Positions 53,066 through 62,908 of a DNA stretch of 64,000 nt are shown here, one piece after another. Both the position numbers and the translations under genes were made by a program. The notes beneath the pieces were generated by a model, which saw nothing but the letters and a program-made list of their open reading frames with translations, ran no database searches and was not told the origin of the DNA. The stretch is from the NCBI RefSeq assembly GCF_018734325.1, contig NZ_CP073754.1:1984001-2048000 (forward strand). Reading direction: 5' to 3'. Positions within the stretch are counted from its first letter, which is position 1. Every line of letters begins with the position of its first letter. The stretch comes from Methylomonas paludis. Its GTDB lineage: Bacteria; Pseudomonadota; Gammaproteobacteria; Methylococcales; Methylomonadaceae.

Positions 53066-54475
53066 ATGATACCTGTCATTTTATCGGGCGGCTCCGGTAC
53101 CAGACTTTGGCCGCTTTCTCGTGGTCAATACCCCAAACAGTTTTTATGCCTGGTGACCGGTAATACCATGGTGCAGGAAACACTGCTCAGGCTGCAAGGC
53201 GTACCCAATCTGCAACCACCAATAGCCGTCTGTAACGAAGATCATCGCTTTATGATGGCCGATCAACTTTGGCAAATCGGAGTCAAGCCTGCAGCCATAA
53301 TCCTGGAACCAGTGGGTAAAAATACCGCTCCTGCCGTGGCTATGGCGGCCTTAACCGCAAAATCGGCCGATGATATTTTGCTGATTTTACCGGCTGACCA
53401 TGTGGTTGATGACCAACCAGCTTTTCAGCTCGCCGTTGAACACGCCCGAAAATTGGCCGAACAAGACAAATTGGTGACTTTTGGCATAGTACCTAACGAG
53501 CCTGAAACCGGATACGGCTACATAAAAGCCGGCACCCCTATTCAGGACAAAGCATTTAAAGCCTTTGATGTAGCAGCTTTTGTGGAAAAACCCGATCTGC
53601 AGACAGCCAAGGAATATCTAGCTACCGGAGAATATTACTGGAACAGCGGGATGTTTGCCTTCAAAGCCGGGGTATTTTTGCGCGAACTGGAAAAATTCAA
53701 TCCGAAAATGTTGCAAATTTGCCGCGAGGCCTTGCAGACAGCTCAAACCGATCTGGATTTTGTGCGGCTGGATAAAGAAGTGTTTTCGCAATGCCCATCC
53801 GACTCCATAGACTATGCTGTCATGGAAAAAACTGATGCAGCTGCAGTGATCCCCCTGGATGCCGGCTGGAATGATGTCGGTTCCTGGTCAGCACTTTGGG
53901 ATGTCACATCAAAAGATCATGCCGGCAATGCAATCAAGGGTGATGTGTTGACAGTAGACAGCACCAACTCTTTTATCCATTCCAGTGGCCGATTAGTGGC
54001 CGTAGTAGGGATAGATAGTCTGATCATTGTTGATACCGATGATGCCATTATGGTGGTTGCCAAAGATCGTGTCCAGGATGTCAAAGCCATCGTTGATCAA
54101 TTAAAAGCCAGTAAACGATCGGAAGCCCATATGCATCGCAAAGTTTATCGGCCCTGGGGCCATTATGACTCGGTGGATATTGGCGATCGTCATCAGACTA
54201 AACGCATTGTGGTTAAACCAGGTGCCAAATTATCTGTGCAAAAACATCATCATCGCGCTGAACACTGGGTAGTCGTCAGAGGGACTGCTCTGGTGCAAAA
54301 AGACGGTGACAGCTTTTTGGTATCCGAAAATGAATCAATTTACATTCCTCTAGGCTCAGTGCATAGCCTGGCAAATCCCGGCGTTATCCCTTTGGAAATG
54401 GTTGAAGTACAATCTGGAAGTTATTTGGGGGAAGACGATATCGTCCGTTATGAAGATAATTACGGGCGTGTATGA
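53066..54475 (+). CDS. manC: Bifunctional mannose-1-P guanylyltransferase / mannose-6-P isomerase
   Basis: The 469-residue enzyme supplies GDP-mannose for polysaccharide or glycan synthesis. The N-terminal nucleotidyltransferase has LSGGSGTRLWPLSRGQYPKQ (residues 5-24), FVEKPDLQTA, and YYWNSGMFAFKAG. The C-terminal type II isomerase cupin has PWGHYDSVDIG, KPGAKLSVQKHHHRAEHW and the IPLGSVHSLANPG stretch. It is the XanB/AlgA/ManC type. It could feed the glycosyltransferases in this window, but no direct link is shown. Confidence 0.95.
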   Translation: MIPVILSGGSGTRLWPLSRGQYPKQFLCLVTGNTMVQETLLRLQGVPNLQPPIAVCNEDHRFMMADQLWQIGVKPAAIILEPVGKNTAPAVAMAALTAKSADDILLILPADHVVDDQPAFQLAVEHARKLAEQDKLVTFGIVPNEPETGYGYIKAGTPIQDKAFKAFDVAAFVEKPDLQTAKEYLATGEYYWNSGMFAFKAGVFLRELEKFNPKMLQICREALQTAQTDLDFVRLDKEVFSQCPSDSIDYAVMEKTDAAAVIPLDAGWNDVGSWSALWDVTSKDHAGNAIKGDVLTVDSTNSFIHSSGRLVAVVGIDSLIIVDTDDAIMVVAKDRVQDVKAIVDQLKASKRSEAHMHRKVYRPWGHYDSVDIGDRHQTKRIVVKPGAKLSVQKHHHRAEHWVVVRGTALVQKDGDSFLVSENESIYIPLGSVHSLANPGVIPLEMVEVQSGSYLGEDDIVRYEDNYGRV

Positions 54476-54488
54476 TATTTAATGATTC

Positions 54489-54516
54489 AAAGCCGGAAAG
54501 GGAGTTTCCCGGCTTT
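54489..54516 (+). terminator. Hairpin between manC and phoU
   Basis: AAAGCCGG (54489-54496) pairs with CCGGCTTT (54509-54516). The run of T after it is poor, so it may only weaken transcription into phoU. Confidence 0.45.
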
Positions 54517-54537
54517 GAACTTTCATAGACAACAGTT

Positions 54538-55260
54538 ATGAATATTCAAACTGAAAATCAGACTCCGCATACCTTGCATATTTATGATGGCGAGTTACAT
54601 CAGTTACAGACTCTGCTGAAACAATTGGTTGAGCTGGTGACATTTCAACTTGATCAGACCTTACAGGCCCTCCATGAAGGAGATATAATCAAAGCCGAAA
54701 ACGTAATTTTGCGCGATCGACAGGTAAATCAATACGAACTTGAAATTGATGCCGAAGTGCTGATAGTTATCGCCAGGCAGGCACCGGTTGCCAATGATTT
54801 ACGCACTATTATCGCCACATCTAAGATTGCGGTGGAACTGGAAAAAATAGGTGACCAGATAGTCGAGGTTGCTAAATTTGGGTTGCTGATGTTTTCATCG
54901 AAAACCAATATTCCCAACCCTAGATTAATGCTGGACATGCTGAAAATGGGCGATTCGCTAAAGGTGATGCTTAACAATCTATCAATGCTAGTGGAAAATC
55001 ATGATGCCGAAGTAGCTTACAACTTATTAGCGTATGACAAGGAGAGTGAACAGGCATTAGAAGACGGTATCAAACATCAACTCAATTTCATTATTCGTGA
55101 CTCTCGCATGATCAGTCTAGGCCTGAATATCATGCAAATGATGAAATCTCTTGAACATTGCCTGGAATGTTGCCGCAATATCGCTGAATATATGATATTG
55201 ATGATCAAAGGCATTGATGTTCGTCATGTCAAAATCCAGGCTGATCTAAAATTGTCGTAA
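54538..55260 (+). CDS. phoU: Phosphate-signalling adaptor PhoU
   Basis: The 240-residue all-helical protein has two PhoU repeats, each with a metal-binding E/D-rich motif (NQYELEIDAEVLIVIARQ and VANDLRTIIATSKIAVELE, then ALEDGIKHQ and HCLECCRNIAEYM). PhoU restrains PhoR/PhoB and the Pst transporter when phosphate is plentiful. No pstSCAB or phoBR genes are adjacent. The start at 54538 is supported by the N-terminal alignment. Confidence 0.93.
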   Translation: MNIQTENQTPHTLHIYDGELHQLQTLLKQLVELVTFQLDQTLQALHEGDIIKAENVILRDRQVNQYELEIDAEVLIVIARQAPVANDLRTIIATSKIAVELEKIGDQIVEVAKFGLLMFSSKTNIPNPRLMLDMLKMGDSLKVMLNNLSMLVENHDAEVAYNLLAYDKESEQALEDGIKHQLNFIIRDSRMISLGLNIMQMMKSLEHCLECCRNIAEYMILMIKGIDVRHVKIQADLKLS

Positions 55261-55476
55261 TTATTCAGGGTAAATTATCCAGTACACAGAGGCAGACCCA
55301 AATATTAATACCTAGCAGTTCAGCTTGGTATGGTGGGTATTGGTTACGAACCATAAAACATTTTGGTGCAAAGCGTATAATGTGGCAAAAATTATTGACA
55401 TTCCATTGACGGCGCATCGCTCTGCTCAAAAGTTGGTCATAAAGTTTAGAACAACCCGCTTTTTTCTGGAGCATCA

Positions 55477-56751
55477 GTGTCTCTGCAAACCGTTAATGAC
55501 CTGCTGAAAAAACACCGGCTAGTCGAAAGCATGTTGCTGAATCAACCCATGCAACGCCGCAAACTTGTCACCACCCTTGTGCAAAAACAGCACATGGTTG
55601 AGTTGCATATCTTATTGAAACGCTTGTCTGCATTGGAAATTGGTCAAATTCTGGCTTCACTGGAATTGGAAGATGCCACTCTGGTTTGGGAACAAATTGA
55701 AGTAACCAGACAGGACGATGTGTTATGGGAAATATCTGACACCTTGCGTGAACAATTGGTAGGGGATAGGGAACCGCATTGCGGAGAAGGTCAGATGAGT
55801 GCCTTTGAACTGGTCAATGGACGTCTGTCAAAAGTGGCCATTACCTGTCGTCATGATCTTAATTCAATAAAACCCATCTGGATTGATTTATTGGCTCCCA
55901 CCAAAGCCCAACGGGTACTGATAGGCCAGCATTACGGCCTGGAATTGCCCGATCCTCAGGAGTTGACTGATCTGGAGGCCAGCGCTCGCTTTTATGTCGA
56001 GCAGGACGAAATTCATATCCATTCCGACTTCCTGCTGGATCGCGACGATATTGCCCGCAGTGTACCGGTGGCTTTTATTTTACGCGGCGACATTCTGTTT
56101 TCGGTGCGCGATGAAGAATTGCCGGTATTTCGTCTGCAACGCTTACGAGCCCGTACCCAGCCCGGATTTGTTTCTGACAGCCGGGATATGTTATTAGACT
56201 TGTATGGTGCCGAGGCTGAATATTCAGCGGACTCTCTGGAAAATATCTACACAGAACTGGAAAACGTCAGTAAGAAAGTGCTTAGCCACAGTATGAGTGA
56301 TGAAGATGCTGCCCAGATTTTGGCTGATATTGCCGAACAGGAAGATTTAAACGGCCGTATCCGGCGTAATATTCTTGATACCCAGCGGGCAGTATCGTTT
56401 CTGCTCAGACGTAAACTGTTAACCTCTACCCAGCTTGAAGATGCCCAACAGATTTTGCGTGATATTGAATCACTGAACAGCCATACCGCGTTTTTATTTG
56501 GCAAGATCAACTTCTTGATGGATGCCACCGTAGGTTTTATTAATATTAACCAGAATAAGGTCATCAAGATTTTCTCAGTTGCATCAGTAGCCTTACTGCC
56601 GCCAACCTTGATTGCCAGTATTTATGGGATGAATTTTGAAAATATGCCGGAATTGCAATGGATGTTGGGTTATCCGTTTGCTCTGGGGCTGATGATAACT
56701 TCGGTATTATTGCCTTATCTGTATTTTCGGCGTAAAGGCTGGTTGCGCTAA
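55477..56751 (+). CDS. MgtE_N-CorA fusion magnesium transporter
   Basis: The 424-residue protein combines an N-terminal MgtE_N-like domain (residues 10-95, HILLKRLSALEIGQILASL) with a CorA channel. The CorA part has the long coiled coil (residues 250-330) and a C-terminal pair of membrane helices with the selectivity signature YGMNFENMPE. The start is a GTG with CTGGAG before it. MgtE_N normally gates a different Mg channel, so the fusion is a variant form of CorA. The fructokinase start overlaps its stop (TAATG). Confidence 0.9.
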   Translation: MSLQTVNDLLKKHRLVESMLLNQPMQRRKLVTTLVQKQHMVELHILLKRLSALEIGQILASLELEDATLVWEQIEVTRQDDVLWEISDTLREQLVGDREPHCGEGQMSAFELVNGRLSKVAITCRHDLNSIKPIWIDLLAPTKAQRVLIGQHYGLELPDPQELTDLEASARFYVEQDEIHIHSDFLLDRDDIARSVPVAFILRGDILFSVRDEELPVFRLQRLRARTQPGFVSDSRDMLLDLYGAEAEYSADSLENIYTELENVSKKVLSHSMSDEDAAQILADIAEQEDLNGRIRRNILDTQRAVSFLLRRKLLTSTQLEDAQQILRDIESLNSHTAFLFGKINFLMDATVGFININQNKVIKIFSVASVALLPPTLIASIYGMNFENMPELQWMLGYPFALGLMITSVLLPYLYFRRKGWLR

Positions 56752-57638
56752 TGACCGGTAAATCTGCATTTACTGTATTCGGCGAAGTGCTGTTTGACCG
56801 TTTCAGCGATGGCTATCAGGTTTTGGGCGGCGCCCCCTTTAATGTTGCCTGGCATCTACAGGCCCTGGGATTAGCTCCACTATTTATCAGTCGGGTTGGT
56901 GATGATGCCGCTGGCGAGCAAATTCGACAGGCTATGCAAAACTGGGGCATGGACACCACCGGTTTGCAACTCGACCACCAATACCCTACCGGAGCTGTTG
57001 AGGTTAAATTAAACGGCGGTGAACCCAGTTATGAAATTCTGGCCAATCAGGCCTATGATTTTATTCATGACGATGATCCCGTTTTGCCGAATTGCCGGAT
57101 TCTATATCATGGCAGCCTGGCATTACGTCAACCTGTCTCTCGGGCCAGCTTTAGTCAGCTTTCCAGCCGGTATCAAGGCCCAATATTTCTGGATGTGAAT
57201 CTGCGCGCACCCTGGTGGCGGGCAGATGATCTGCAACTATGGCTGGCGGGTGCCGATTGGGTAAAACTCAATGAGACCGAATTACAACAATTGCATCCCA
57301 GCGGAAAAGGATTGGAACAGCAAATGCAAGACATATTGCGGGCATACCAATTAAGCGGCTTGATAGTCACGCGAGGTGCTGCCGGGGCATCAGCCTTGCA
57401 GGCGAATGGCGAATTAGTTTGCGTCAGCCCGGCACACGCAATTTCTGTAGTGGATTGTGTAGGCGCTGGAGATGCTTTTTCGGCTATTTCTTTACTGGGC
57501 ATATATCATAGCTGGCCATTAGCCCTGACTATGCATCGCGCCCAGGATTTTGCCGCAAGCCTGATTGGCCAACGCGGCGCTACCCCGGCGGATCCAGGTT
57601 TCTACCGACGTTTTCGACAAGATTGGCAAATAGCTTAA
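56751..57638 (+). CDS. PfkB-family sugar kinase (fructokinase-like)
   Basis: The 295-residue enzyme phosphorylates a sugar with ATP. GGAPFNVAWHLQALGL near residue 25 and the catalytic DCVGAGDAFSAI near residue 240 are family marks. The sequence resembles fructokinases found beside sucrose genes in methanotrophs, but no sucrose gene is adjacent here. It is coupled to the MgtE_N-CorA gene. Confidence 0.87.
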   Translation: MTGKSAFTVFGEVLFDRFSDGYQVLGGAPFNVAWHLQALGLAPLFISRVGDDAAGEQIRQAMQNWGMDTTGLQLDHQYPTGAVEVKLNGGEPSYEILANQAYDFIHDDDPVLPNCRILYHGSLALRQPVSRASFSQLSSRYQGPIFLDVNLRAPWWRADDLQLWLAGADWVKLNETELQQLHPSGKGLEQQMQDILRAYQLSGLIVTRGAAGASALQANGELVCVSPAHAISVVDCVGAGDAFSAISLLGIYHSWPLALTMHRAQDFAASLIGQRGATPADPGFYRRFRQDWQIA

Positions 57639-57665
57639 TTCGTAAAGACATTATCAAGCTATTCG

Positions 57666-59099
57666 TCAAAACCCGTCGTTACTATGGTCTGTTACCAGCA
57701 ATTTTGGTTCCAGCATATCAAAAATGGCGTATTTTGGCCCTTCACGACCCAGCCCTGAATCCTTTACGCCACCATAAGGCATGTGATCGGCCCTAAAGGT
57801 CGGCACATCGTTAACAATTAAGCCCCCCACATGCAAGTGCTGGAAAGCGTAATTTATCTTGCGGCTATCAAAGCTGAACAAGCCGGCTTGCAGGCCGAAA
57901 CTGGAGTCATTAATGGTTGTCACTGCTTGTTTAAAATCAGTATAGGCTTCAATCACTACAATAGGTGCAAACGCCTCAAGATTACAGACTTTCATGGTTT
58001 GTCTGGTATTAGTCAGCACGGTAGGGGAGTACAAAGCCCCCTGACGCTGTCCACCAGCCAGCAACCTGGCACCATCGGCCACTGCTTCGTCAACCCAGTG
58101 TTCAATACGCCGGGCATTTGCCTCATCTATCATAGTCGAAAACTCAGTTTCCGCTAGTTCCGGATCACCGATTTTCAAGCGGGCGAGTTTTTGGCAAAAC
58201 AATTCAATAAAGGCCGGATACAAACCGGCCTCCACATAAATCCGCTGGGTGTGGATACAGGATTGGCCGGCAAAGGCAAAAGCCCCAATCACTGCTTTAC
58301 TGGTCACCCGCTCCAGATCGGCATCCTGATCCACCAATAAGGCGGCATTGCCACCCAATTCCAGCACGACCTTTTTTTTGCCGGCGTCACGTTTCATTTG
58401 CCAGCCGATATCAGGTGAACCGGTAAAACTCAGTAGATTAAAACGCGAATCGGTGACCAACAGATTGCCAACTTGTCTGTCCATCGGCAGCACCGACAAT
58501 GCACCACCCGGCAAACCGGCCTCGGCTATCACTTTTGCCAGCAGCAGGGCGCTAATCGGGGTTTTTGAGGCCGGTTTCAAGACCATGGGACAACCCGCGG
58601 CAATCGCTGGGGCCAGTTTATGGGCAACCAGATTAAGCGGGAAATTGAAGGGCGATATTCCCGCTACCAAACCCACCGGAAAATATTTGACAATAGCCTG
58701 CTTATTGGCGGCTGATACATGCCAGTCGATACTCAGCACTTCACCGGGCAAGCGTTTGGCTTCTTCGGCGGCAATCAGAAAGGTTTGGGCAGCTCTTTCC
58801 ACTTCAGCCAGGGCCGTGGTGTAAGGCTTGGCGGCTTCACGGGCCATGATCAGCGCAAAGGCCTCGCGCTGCGCCAAAATACCGGCAGCTATATTTTGCA
58901 ATATTTGATAGCGTTGATATACCGGCATAACCGCCAGTTCTGCTTGCACGGCCTGGGCAGCCTGTACGGCAATTTCAAATTCAGCGATCCCAGCACTATA
59001 GGTTTGATAGACACATTGCCCAGAATAAGGGCTGATGACAGCAAGCGACTGGGCAGTGGTGCAAAACTCTCCGGCCAGATAGATAGGAAAAGTGGTCAT
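57666..59099 (-). CDS. NAD(P)-dependent aldehyde dehydrogenase
   Basis: The 477-residue enzyme has the ALDH landmarks. These are GISPFNFPLNLVAHKLAPA, FTGSPDIGWQMK, VLELGGNAALLV (catalytic-base Glu), and nucleophile C281 in GQSCIHTQRIYV. AGGAG precedes the ATG. The substrate cannot be told from sequence. It lies 29 bp downstream of the acetolactate-synthase-like gene, so the two are probably co-transcribed, which suggests an aldehyde linked to that enzyme's product or side product. Confidence 0.88.
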   Translation of the reverse strand: MTTFPIYLAGEFCTTAQSLAVISPYSGQCVYQTYSAGIAEFEIAVQAAQAVQAELAVMPVYQRYQILQNIAAGILAQREAFALIMAREAAKPYTTALAEVERAAQTFLIAAEEAKRLPGEVLSIDWHVSAANKQAIVKYFPVGLVAGISPFNFPLNLVAHKLAPAIAAGCPMVLKPASKTPISALLLAKVIAEAGLPGGALSVLPMDRQVGNLLVTDSRFNLLSFTGSPDIGWQMKRDAGKKKVVLELGGNAALLVDQDADLERVTSKAVIGAFAFAGQSCIHTQRIYVEAGLYPAFIELFCQKLARLKIGDPELAETEFSTMIDEANARRIEHWVDEAVADGARLLAGGQRQGALYSPTVLTNTRQTMKVCNLEAFAPIVVIEAYTDFKQAVTTINDSSFGLQAGLFSFDSRKINYAFQHLHVGGLIVNDVPTFRADHMPYGGVKDSGLGREGPKYAIFDMLEPKLLVTDHSNDGF

Positions 59100-59128
59100 A
59101 TAAACTCCTGAGCAGAGCGGAAAGCCGG

Positions 59129-60769
59129 TTAAATAATGCAGGACTTATCCAGCAACTCCCGGGTAAACACCCGATTGTTTTCGGTGTAATCGATTGGCAC
59201 TTCTATGACATGTACCCCCGGGGTTTTCAGACAGTCCGCCAGCAACACCTGTAATTGTCCAGCCGTCTGTACCCGGTGGCCGAATGCCCCATAGGCTTCA
59301 GCATATTTGACGAAGTCAGGATTATTAAAATCCAGACCGAAGTCGGTAAAATCGGAACTCTGCTGCTTCCATTTAATCATGCCAAAGCCGTTATCGTTAA
59401 GGATCAGCACCGTCAGATTAAGTCTCAAACGTACAGCAGTTTCCAGTTCCTGACTATTCATCATAAAGCCGCCATCACCGCAGATAGCCAGCACATTCAG
59501 CTCGGGATGGATGATTTTGGCGGCAATTGCCGAAGGCAGCCCAGCCCCCATGGTTGCCAGTGCATTGTCCAGCAAAATAGTGTTGGCGGATAAGGCGCGG
59601 TAATTGCGGGCAAACCAGAGTTTATACATACCGTTATCCAACGCAATAATGTCTTCTGCCCGCATAACCTGACGCACATCGGCCACCACCCGTTGCGGAA
59701 TCAGTGGGAAATCATTGGCATCGGCGCGTTCGGCAATTTTACTGTCCACGGTAGCTTTTACTTTTAAAAAATAGCTGAAATCCCAATAGCTAGGCACCCG
59801 GATTCTTTCCGACATTTGCCATAAGGCATTGGCAATATCACCCACCACATCCAGTTGCGGAAAATAAATTTCATCGACAGATGAAGCCACAAAATTGATA
59901 TCGATAACACTGATACCGTTAGACTTCATGAAAAATGGTGGCTTTTCGATCACATCATGACCGACATTGATAATAAGATCGGCTTTTTCGATGGCACAAT
60001 GCAGATAATCATGATCGGACAATGCCGCAGTGCCGAGAAACAAAGGATGATTTTCCGGAATAACACCTTTACCCATCTGAGTATTAAAAAACGGAATTCC
60101 GGTGGTATCGATAAATACTTGCAACATATTGGCTATACGCTTGCGATTGGCACCAGCACCTATCAGCAGCAAAGGTGACTTGGCGGCTTCGATGCGTTTA
60201 ATGGCGATATCCACGGCTTTGATATTGGCATCCGGTCGGCGCACTTTCTGGATGGGAATAGGCAATACCTGAGTCTGTTCAGCCGCCACATCCTCCGGCA
60301 GCTCCAGATGTACAGCACCAGGACGCTCTTCCTGGGCAGTTTTAAAAGCCTCGCGTACCGCCGAGGCAATTTGATTACCGCGCACCAGTTGCCGGGTGAA
60401 TTTAGTGATAGGCCGCATCATATCGACCGTGTCTATCATTTGAAACTGACCCTGCTTGCTGGCGTGTATCGGTTTCTGGCCGGTAACCATACACATGGGC
60501 ATGGCCCCAAGCTGGGCATAAGCGGCAGAAGTAAAAAAATTGGTGGCACCAGGGCCGAGCGTGGACAAACATACGCCGGGTTTGCCGGTCAAACGTCCCA
60601 CCGTGGCGGCCATAAACCCGGCAGCCTGTTCATGCCGGGTTAATATCAGCCGGATCGAAGAATGGCACAGAGACTCCAGAACATCGAGATTCTCTTCGCC
60701 AGGGATACCAAAAATATATTCAACACCTTCATTTTCCAGACATTTTACAAACAGATCACTGGCTTTCAT
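59129..60769 (-). CDS. Acetolactate synthase-like TPP enzyme
   Basis: About 546 residues from the ATG at 60769 (MKASDLFVKC); the frame starts at 60781. The catalytic glutamate is E47 in TRHEQAAGFMA. LGPGATNFFTSAAYAQLGA follows. The TPP motif is CGDGGFMMNSQELETAVRL, with LNDNGFG after it. It resembles catabolic (AlsS-type) acetolactate synthases more than IlvB, and no small subunit is adjacent. A pyruvate decarboxylating or acetolactate role is likely; the exact reaction is an inference. Confidence 0.85.
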   Translation of the reverse strand: MKASDLFVKCLENEGVEYIFGIPGEENLDVLESLCHSSIRLILTRHEQAAGFMAATVGRLTGKPGVCLSTLGPGATNFFTSAAYAQLGAMPMCMVTGQKPIHASKQGQFQMIDTVDMMRPITKFTRQLVRGNQIASAVREAFKTAQEERPGAVHLELPEDVAAEQTQVLPIPIQKVRRPDANIKAVDIAIKRIEAAKSPLLLIGAGANRKRIANMLQVFIDTTGIPFFNTQMGKGVIPENHPLFLGTAALSDHDYLHCAIEKADLIINVGHDVIEKPPFFMKSNGISVIDINFVASSVDEIYFPQLDVVGDIANALWQMSERIRVPSYWDFSYFLKVKATVDSKIAERADANDFPLIPQRVVADVRQVMRAEDIIALDNGMYKLWFARNYRALSANTILLDNALATMGAGLPSAIAAKIIHPELNVLAICGDGGFMMNSQELETAVRLRLNLTVLILNDNGFGMIKWKQQSSDFTDFGLDFNNPDFVKYAEAYGAFGHRVQTAGQLQVLLADCLKTPGVHVIEVPIDYTENNRVFTRELLDKSCII

Positions 60770-60781
60770 GTATGAACCCAT

Positions 60782-61017
60782 TCATGTTATTTAAGGTAAT
60801 CATCAGCGGTATTCAATCAGCCATAACCATACCCTAACCATCCGTGCAGCGTGCTGTTGAGACCATTATAGGGAAAATTTCCCCACCTGTTTCTGATGTT
60901 TGTGGGCTTAGACAAAGTACAGAGGAAATTATTCAACACTGTTTTAACCCGGTGGGTTATTATTCGCCCTGCAGCCAATGATTTATACCCTGCAATGGGA
61001 TATTTAATGGGATTTCA
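60782..61017. other. Divergent promoter region of the TPP enzyme and malic enzyme genes
   Basis: A 236-bp stretch with no gene. No confident -10/-35 pair was found on either strand. Confidence 0.4.
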
Positions 61018-62745
61018 ATGACCAAAATATGTGATTATTTCGATTACAAACTTGACGCCGACGGCAATAGATTTTTAGAAGTTTTTATCAGGGGCAACCT
61101 GCTACTACGGTTACCCTCTACCAATAAAGGTACTGCATTTACTGAACAGGAACGTACCGATCTGGATTTGGATGGTTTTTTACCACCGCAGGTAACCGAT
61201 CTGCCGCAACAGCTCCAGCGACTCTACGCCAATTACCAAAAACAGCAAAATGATATTCTAAAATATCAATTTCTGCGCTCGCTCCAGGATCGTTCGGAAA
61301 CCCAGTTCTACGCCTTACTGGAAAAACACCTGCAGGAAATGGTACCCATAGTCTATACCCCAACCATAGGCGTGGCGGTACAACAATTCAGTTCGCTGTA
61401 TACCACAGCCAGAGGCTTAACCTTTTCCGCGGGCAACATAGATCAAACCGACACTATCCTGGCCAAATACCCATGGCATGACATACGCCTGATTGTGGTA
61501 ACCGATGCCTCAGCCATACTGGGGATTGGCGATCAGGGCATGGGCGGTCTGGCTATCTGTATCGGCAAACTGGCCCTCTATACGGCAGGGGGGGGCTTAT
61601 GTCCGTTCCAGGCATTACCGGTCAATCTGGATGTAGGCACCAATCGCGATGAGCTATTGGATGATCCGCATTATCTGGGCTTGCGTGAAAAACGTTTGCA
61701 AGGCGAACCTTATTTTGCCCTGATGGACAAATTCGTGGCGGGCATTCAGAAAAAATGGCCGAAAGCCATCGTGCAATGGGAGGACTTTACCAAAAATGTG
61801 GCTTTTGATGTGCTGGAAAGATACCGACACAAAATACCCTGTTTTAACGATGATATTCAAGGCACTGGGGCGGTGGCGCTGGCCGGTTTACTATCGGCTT
61901 GCCGTCTAAAGGGTGAAATACTCATCGAACAGACCATAGTCGTGGTCGGCGCCGGCGCCGGCGGCATTGGTGTGGCATCGGCCATTAAAGCCGGACTGCA
62001 GGCCGCCGGACTTAGTGAAGAACAGGCCCTGATGAGAATATATGTGGTTGATGAGCACGGCCTTGTAGTTACCGAGCACACCCATGATGTATATAAACTA
62101 CCTTTGGCACACTCGGTGGAAAGTTATAGTGACTGGAGTATAGCCGAGGGTAGGGTGCCAAGCTTAATGGAAGTTATGAATCATTGCCGACCGAGTATCT
62201 TACTGGGCTTGACTGGCGTGGCAGGCTTATTTACGGAAGCAATGATCAGATCAATGGCAAAAAACCATTCCCAACCCATTATTTTCCCCTTATCGAATCC
62301 GACCGCTAATTGCGAAGCTACTCCCCAAGATATTTTGAATTGGACTGAGGGCAGGGCGATCATCGCCACGGGTAGTCCGTTTGCCGATCAGGAATACCAG
62401 GGCAAAACCTATCCAATCGGCCAAGGCAATAACGCTTTTATCTTTCCCGGGTTGGGTTTTGCTGCGGTACTGGGTGAATGTAGCCGTATCAGCGATGCCA
62501 TGGTGCTGGAATCTGCTTATGCGCTGACGGATTATGTTAGCGAAAACTGCTTGGCACATGGTCTGATATTTCCACCTGTAGCGAAACTTAAAGATGTCAG
62601 TTTGCAAGTGACCACCCGAGTGCTGGCCAAGGCACTGGAAGATGGTTCTGCCACTCGTCAGGATTTAAACGGCATTGATCTGGAAAGTTATGTCAAAGCC
62701 CATTCCTGGCAAGCTAAACATTTGCCGTTCAAATATATGGCTTAG
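61018..62745 (+). CDS. maeA: NAD-dependent malic enzyme
   Basis: The 575-residue enzyme converts malate to pyruvate and CO2. The marks are VYTPTIGVAVQQFSSLYTTA, TDASAILGIGDQGMGGLAIC, the metal-binding stretch CFNDDIQGTGAVALAG, and the nucleotide-binding VVVGAGAGGIGVASAIKAGL. The order and length match the MaeA/SfcA type. It is divergent from the pyruvate-using TPP enzyme and closes the pyruvate/malate group of this region. Confidence 0.95.
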   Translation: MTKICDYFDYKLDADGNRFLEVFIRGNLLLRLPSTNKGTAFTEQERTDLDLDGFLPPQVTDLPQQLQRLYANYQKQQNDILKYQFLRSLQDRSETQFYALLEKHLQEMVPIVYTPTIGVAVQQFSSLYTTARGLTFSAGNIDQTDTILAKYPWHDIRLIVVTDASAILGIGDQGMGGLAICIGKLALYTAGGGLCPFQALPVNLDVGTNRDELLDDPHYLGLREKRLQGEPYFALMDKFVAGIQKKWPKAIVQWEDFTKNVAFDVLERYRHKIPCFNDDIQGTGAVALAGLLSACRLKGEILIEQTIVVVGAGAGGIGVASAIKAGLQAAGLSEEQALMRIYVVDEHGLVVTEHTHDVYKLPLAHSVESYSDWSIAEGRVPSLMEVMNHCRPSILLGLTGVAGLFTEAMIRSMAKNHSQPIIFPLSNPTANCEATPQDILNWTEGRAIIATGSPFADQEYQGKTYPIGQGNNAFIFPGLGFAAVLGECSRISDAMVLESAYALTDYVSENCLAHGLIFPPVAKLKDVSLQVTTRVLAKALEDGSATRQDLNGIDLESYVKAHSWQAKHLPFKYMA

Positions 62746-62766
62746 CCAAATTGGCTGATTGCAGAA

Positions 62767-62798
62767 AAAAACAGCATTGCTGCGCCAATGCTGTTTTT
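62767..62798 (+). terminator. Intrinsic terminator of maeA
   Basis: AAAACAGCATTG (62768-62779) pairs with CAATGCTGTTTT (62786-62797), and a T run follows. It lies 22 bp past the maeA stop; its A-rich left arm could also stop transcripts from the other strand. Confidence 0.85.
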
Positions 62799-62908
62799 GA
62801 TTAAGCTATCGATTATTTAACATAATATACATTATGCGAAGTCATTGATACATTCCAAACCGACACCATGCCTTTGCCGCATGCATCCACTCGCCATAAA
62901 TCTCCAAA

